Of a stretch of DNA of 64,000 bases, positions 60,258 to 64,000 are shown piece after piece. Origin of the DNA: Siphonodentalium dalli (lineage: Eukaryota > Mollusca > Scaphopoda > Gadilida > Siphonodentaliidae); the NCBI GenBank assembly GCA_032622095.1, contig CP136069.1:6402036-6466035 (forward strand), in the 5' to 3' direction. The position numbers and the translations under genes were made by a program. Under the pieces are notes generated by a model, which was given only the letters and a program-made list of their open reading frames with translations, had not been told where the DNA came from and ran no database searches. How positions within the stretch are numbered: position 1 is the stretch's first letter; every line of letters starts with the position of its first letter.

Positions 60258-61351
60258 CAGGCCTCAGCCTAGGGGTTCCGGACAAGGCTGATTTAGGGAG
60301 ACTTCAGGAAATTTAGGGAGACTTCAGGAAATTTAGGGAGAAGTGGGGAGACTACAAAAAATTGACAATATTCAAATATCGCTTTATTTTATAACATCAA
60401 TAAAAAAAATTAAAAGATAAAATAAGAAATAAAACTAAAATTAAAAGATAAAATAAGAAATTAGCCTAATTAATTGTTATTATACATTTAAAATTTTTGG
60501 AAATGTTTTGTGTAGCTATCATTTAAGCAAGACAATTATCAAGTTACAGTAGTAGTTAATTTTTTAACTAAATGGAAGTAGTATTATTTCCTTGACTGCA
60601 GCTTGGAAGATACGTTTGTTCAGTCTGAATCATGATGCATGTAACTTTGTAAGTTTAATTTGGTCACGGCTGTAATGTGGGTGTCCGCTAAAATAAACAA
60701 TAAGGACTAACTAACAAAGGAGTTGCAAAAGCTTTTAGTTTTATTGCTAAAGCTTTTATTAATTAATGGCCTCCCTTAATTAATGCCAACATCACTGGTA
60801 TAATCCGATTAAAGCAATAAACTTGACATTTATTTACGGAAGCGGTCTCTTCAAAAAGTGCGACGCGGTCTCTTCAAAAAGTGCGACGCGTTACCGAATG
60901 TCGTAATTGTTTTATATCTGAAAAGCGGGACGGCGGTCTTTTAAGTTAATTAAACATTTATTGGTGACACTCACGATGGTCAGTAACAACACAGATGCGA
61001 ACATCTCATCGTGTTTTCAGCGTGTCAAAACATTCGTGATTAACATTCATTACTGCAAAGGGAACAAAGGCGACTGAATAACAACACAAAACAATAGGTC
61101 ATATTTTATTTTTTATTTTAAACACTTGGGTCTTCGTCTCTGCATCATCTATTTCTTTTTTGGGATGGCCGCCACAATTCATCTATATACGGACATGTCT
61201 GGGAAAAAAACTAGAAAAAAAATTAAGAAAACAAAAATAATTCCCCATAAAATTGAAGGCGACTTCGATTTTGCCTCAGAGCGACGATAGGACGAAGTCA
61301 GCGACAGTAAGGTGACAATCTCGCCCGAGTCGCCTTGTGAGCTGAGGCCTG
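60258..61351. mobile_element. 1.1-kb hAT-like non-autonomous element
   Basis: The terminal inverted repeat CAGGCCTCAGC is at 60258-60268 and its exact inverse GCTGAGGCCTG at 61341-61351. Both are bordered by the same 8-bp direct repeat ATATTAAC (60250-60257 and 61352-61359). An 8-bp duplication with CAGG ends is the hAT pattern. The interior holds short direct repeats (ATTTAGGGAGACTTCAGGAA; GCGGTCTCTTCAAAAAGTGC) but no transposase frame. Confidence 0.85.
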
Positions 61352-61499
61352 ATATTAACCAATTAATATAAATTGACGCTGCTGACATTTATAATTAATT
61401 TTGATGTACTTCTACTTCTATATATTATTACCACTTTAGAGGGCGTTCTCTAGTAGATTAACAGTAATTTACCCTCACAGTAAAAAGCCATACCGCCCG

Positions 61500-61605
61500 G
61501 CATCAAACCGGAAGTTATGCGTTAACGATATTAATGGCCCGCTTCCGATTTGACAAACCGGAAGTTATGCGTTAAAGATATTAATGGCCCGATTCCGGTT
61601 TGACA
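61500..61605. repeat. Short tandem duplication of about 50-56 bp
   Basis: AACCGGAAGTTATGCGTTAA and GATATTAATGGCCCG occur twice in succession. Confidence 0.8.
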
Positions 61606-61859
61606 ACAAACAGACGACACGTGGACACATAGATGAGGAGTCCTTAAATTCTCTTGAAAACAGTTCAAAACCAGCATCGACAACAAAATCAACCCAGTGG
61701 GGAGTGAGAAAATTCTCAGAATTGCTTCCCAGACTGCTAAGTTAATGTTCACTACTTTGTGACAAAATTCAGAATTAACACCAAATTATTAAAAGAGTTA
61801 TTATTTCAGTTGACATATTGCTGCTTACTCACTCATCTATGTTCTAGTTGGGTTTCATT

Positions 61860-62075
61860 TCAGAGAGTGGTAATAATAGTAATAACTTGATTTTGTCGGG
61901 TGTTAGTTTTATTAACCGCCTTCCAGAAATTATTAACAGCCCTCGGGCCATTAAAGTCCCTCAACTTCGTCTCGGGCCTTTAATGAACCCCTCAGGCTGT
62001 TAATCATATCTGGAGGGCCATTAATAAACCATGACGCCCTCCAAAATCAAGTTATTGGTATATTAACGCCTTCAA
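61860..62075. repeat. Inverted repeat rich in TTAA and GGGCC
   Basis: AATAACTTGATTTTGTCGGG at the left pairs with CCAAAATCAAGTTATTGG at the right. The interior has repeated CGGGCCATTAA and GGGCCTTTAATGA motifs that can also fold. No coding content. Confidence 0.6.
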
Positions 62076-62164
62076 TTTACTGAAGATTATGCAGGGGACA
62101 GGGGTCCAGGTAAATACCATGGTCAAGTAACTTTATAACCTTGTGGTGACTCCAGTAGCATTCT

Positions 62165-62362
62165 TTAACCCTTTACCCAACAGAAGGGCCCTGTGCCAAT
62201 GCATTCTCTTATATATGCGAGTCGACCATAGGTCGCATCGCATATATAAGAGAATGCATTGGCTTAACACATTAAAAATTATAAAATTGTTAAAGAATGT
62301 AAGAAAAAATGGTAAAAAGTGTTAAAAAAAGATTTATTTTAGGCCAATGCATTCTCTTACAG
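62165..62362. mobile_element. Family A element, truncated inside the second hairpin
   Basis: TTAACCCTTTACCCAACA, the first hairpin and the spacer are present; sequence then breaks at GCCAATGCATTCTCTTA and joins unrelated sequence (CAGTACAAGGCCCGTGG). Confidence 0.82.
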
Positions 62363-62369
62363 TACAAGG

Positions 62370-62720
62370 CCCGTGGTTTTTTCAAAACCACGCGTGGCCA
62401 ACATTTTAACACGGAAAAAAACACGGAAAAATCGCGCGTGGTCTTAGCGTGGTCAACTTCAGAAAAATGGCCAGCGTGTTCAAAAACGGTTTGAACACGG
62501 CGTGTACATGCCGTGGTCACCCGAGTTCACGCCGTGGTCATCCGTGTTGAAGTCGTGTTCTTAGCGTGATCAATTACGGCAAAATGGCCAGCGTGTTCAA
62601 AAACGGTCTGAACACGGCGTGTACATGCCGTGGTCATCTGAGTGCACGCCGTGGTCATCCGTGTTGAAGTCGTGTTCATGCCGTGTTAATAGCGTGGTCA
62701 GCCGTGTTTACGGCGTGGTC
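62370..62720. repeat. GC-rich CGTGGTC/CGTGTTC minisatellite
   Basis: A unit of about 117 bp (AATGGCCAGCGTGTTCAAAA at 62466 and 62583) is made of short CGTGGTCATCCGTGTTGAAG motifs. Confidence 0.75.
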
Positions 62721-63680
62721 TGCACCCCAATGCAGAGCGGCACCTACTCTTTTCAGGGACAGTGCGGGAGGTGTGAATAATCCGCGACATCAAAGAGTTG
62801 CCGCAGTATTACTTGCGGTAGGATGTTTTCGGGTATATTTGGCCCGGATTGATTTCGTCAGTGAATAAAGAATTGTCAGATAAAATCTTTTATAATAAAA
62901 AACAATTTCATATATTGAATTATATATATATATATATATATATATGCATATTTGTTTATCTGTGTCTATGGCCTTTATATCCGTGTCATGTTTTGATGTC
63001 GCATTTTATTTTAGTTGGCATTAATATTTTCTTGTGTTTGTTCATATTACATGTACGCAAATGGTTTCGGTAGTTTGTGCGGCGATATCGTGTTCTAACA
63101 AATGGCAGAAAAATTGGATATAACATTACAAAAATTCATAAGTTAAAGACATATTATGCACTCCGAGTGTACTCCGTGGTCATCCGTGTTGAAGTCGTGT
63201 TCATGCCGTGGTCATCCATGTTAATAGCGTGGTCAGCAGTGTTTACCCCGTGGTCTGCATCCCATTGCAGAGAGGCACCTACTCTTTTCAGGGACAGAGC
63301 GGGAGGTGTGAATAATCCGCGACATCAAAGAGTTGCCGCAGGATTACTTGCGGTAGGCTTTTTTAGGGTATATTTGGCCCGGATTGATTTCGTCAATGAA
63401 TAAAGAATTGTCAGATAAAATCTTTTATAATAAAAAACAATTTCATATATTGAAGTATATATGCATATTTGTTTATCTGTGTCTATGGCCTTTATATCCG
63501 TGTCATGTTTTGTTGTCGCATTTTATTTTAGTTGGCATTACTATTTTCTTGTGTTTGTTCATATTACATGTACGCAAATGGTTTCGGTAGTTTGTGCGGC
63601 GATATCGTGTTCTAACAAATGGCTGAAAAATTGGATATAACATTACAAAAATTCATAAGTTAAAGACATATAATGCACTT
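62655..63680. repeat. Direct duplication of about 0.52-0.535 kb
   Basis: CACCTACTCTTTTCAGGGAC occurs at 62741 and 63276, and GGCCCGGATTGATTTCGTCA and AAAGACATATTATGCACT (ATAATGCACT) follow in both. The main difference is a TA microsatellite (about 62920-62945), longer in the first copy. No protein is recognisable in either copy. Confidence 0.88.
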
Positions 63681-63729
63681 GTTCGGGCGCGTGAAATTGT
63701 TTAGTTAGTATGCAGGCGCTATGCCAACT

Positions 63730-64000
63730 CGGGGAATGTAGAATTCTACTAACATTGCCAAAAATCTCAAACAAATCGTCGTACCACATCATAGAAAACA
63801 TCGTCTGAACTACGCTCAATTGTAAAAATTTACTTCCCGATTCGGGAGGCAACTATCGGCGGTAAATTAACAAAAACGATTTCGCCATCGGGGGGTCACT
63901 GTATTTAATGAATATATATGAATTACGGTGTGTTTTGTCAATTTGGATATAATATTTGTAAAAATAACTACTTTCAGCAAGATTATTCTCCATTTCTATT
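63730..64000 (+). repeat. Dispersed repeat R, third copy
   Basis: Matches 12890-13140 from GGAATGTAGAATTCTACTAA to the window edge, where it is cut off. Confidence 0.78.

Overview
This looks like one intron-rich locus from a metazoan nuclear genome. The only protein-coding gene I can support is cystathionine gamma-lyase (CTH), on the + strand. Ten consecutive exons with matching phases and GT-AG borders lie between 15704 and 59647. Together they encode about 345 residues, from the [10 protein letters not shown] segment to the C-terminus. The PLP-contacting residues known for the family are all present. The first exon (about 55-60 residues in relatives) was not found and probably lies upstream of the window. 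Several dispersed repeats begin with TATACCCCC and run into TCCGTCCGTCC or carry GAGTTATGGCCCTTTT blocks. I associate these with bivalve/molluscan genomes, so a bivalve is my best guess; this is inference, not proof.

Layout. 1-7650: diverged repeats, two TTAA-flanked hairpin elements (2339-2728, 3932-4331) and a 1.57-kb inverted-repeat element (5058-6628). 7651-12710: a 5-kb array of a 22-bp unit. 12890-15600: dispersed repeats and MITEs. 15704-59647: CTH with introns of about 0.9-9 kb, filled with nested MITEs and tandem arrays of 13, 20, 39, 54, 73 and 81 bp. 59650-64000: exon-tail duplicates, a hAT-like element with a perfect 8-bp target duplication, and a GC-rich duplicated repeat.

Two themes stand out. 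First, tandem duplication has repeatedly struck exon edges of CTH: the 3' half of the first exon seen here, both edges of the seventh, the donor of the ninth and the tail of the last. A 20-bp array also runs up to an acceptor. The seventh exon is the most striking: its last 60 coding bases plus 21 intronic bases are repeated to nine 81-bp copies, each with an intact splice donor and all in one open frame. Second, several TTAA-flanked elements whose termini resemble piggyBac-type ends have inserted into other repeats, leaving readable insertion histories. The largest (33807-40060) contains a 5-kb array of a 39-bp unit, and a related uninterrupted repeat at 27420-27540 shows its empty site.

Most long open frames are artefacts of tandem arrays whose unit length is a multiple of three (39, 54, 81 bp) or of palindromic MITEs. 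I see no transposase, reverse transcriptase, rRNA, tRNA or CRISPR array.
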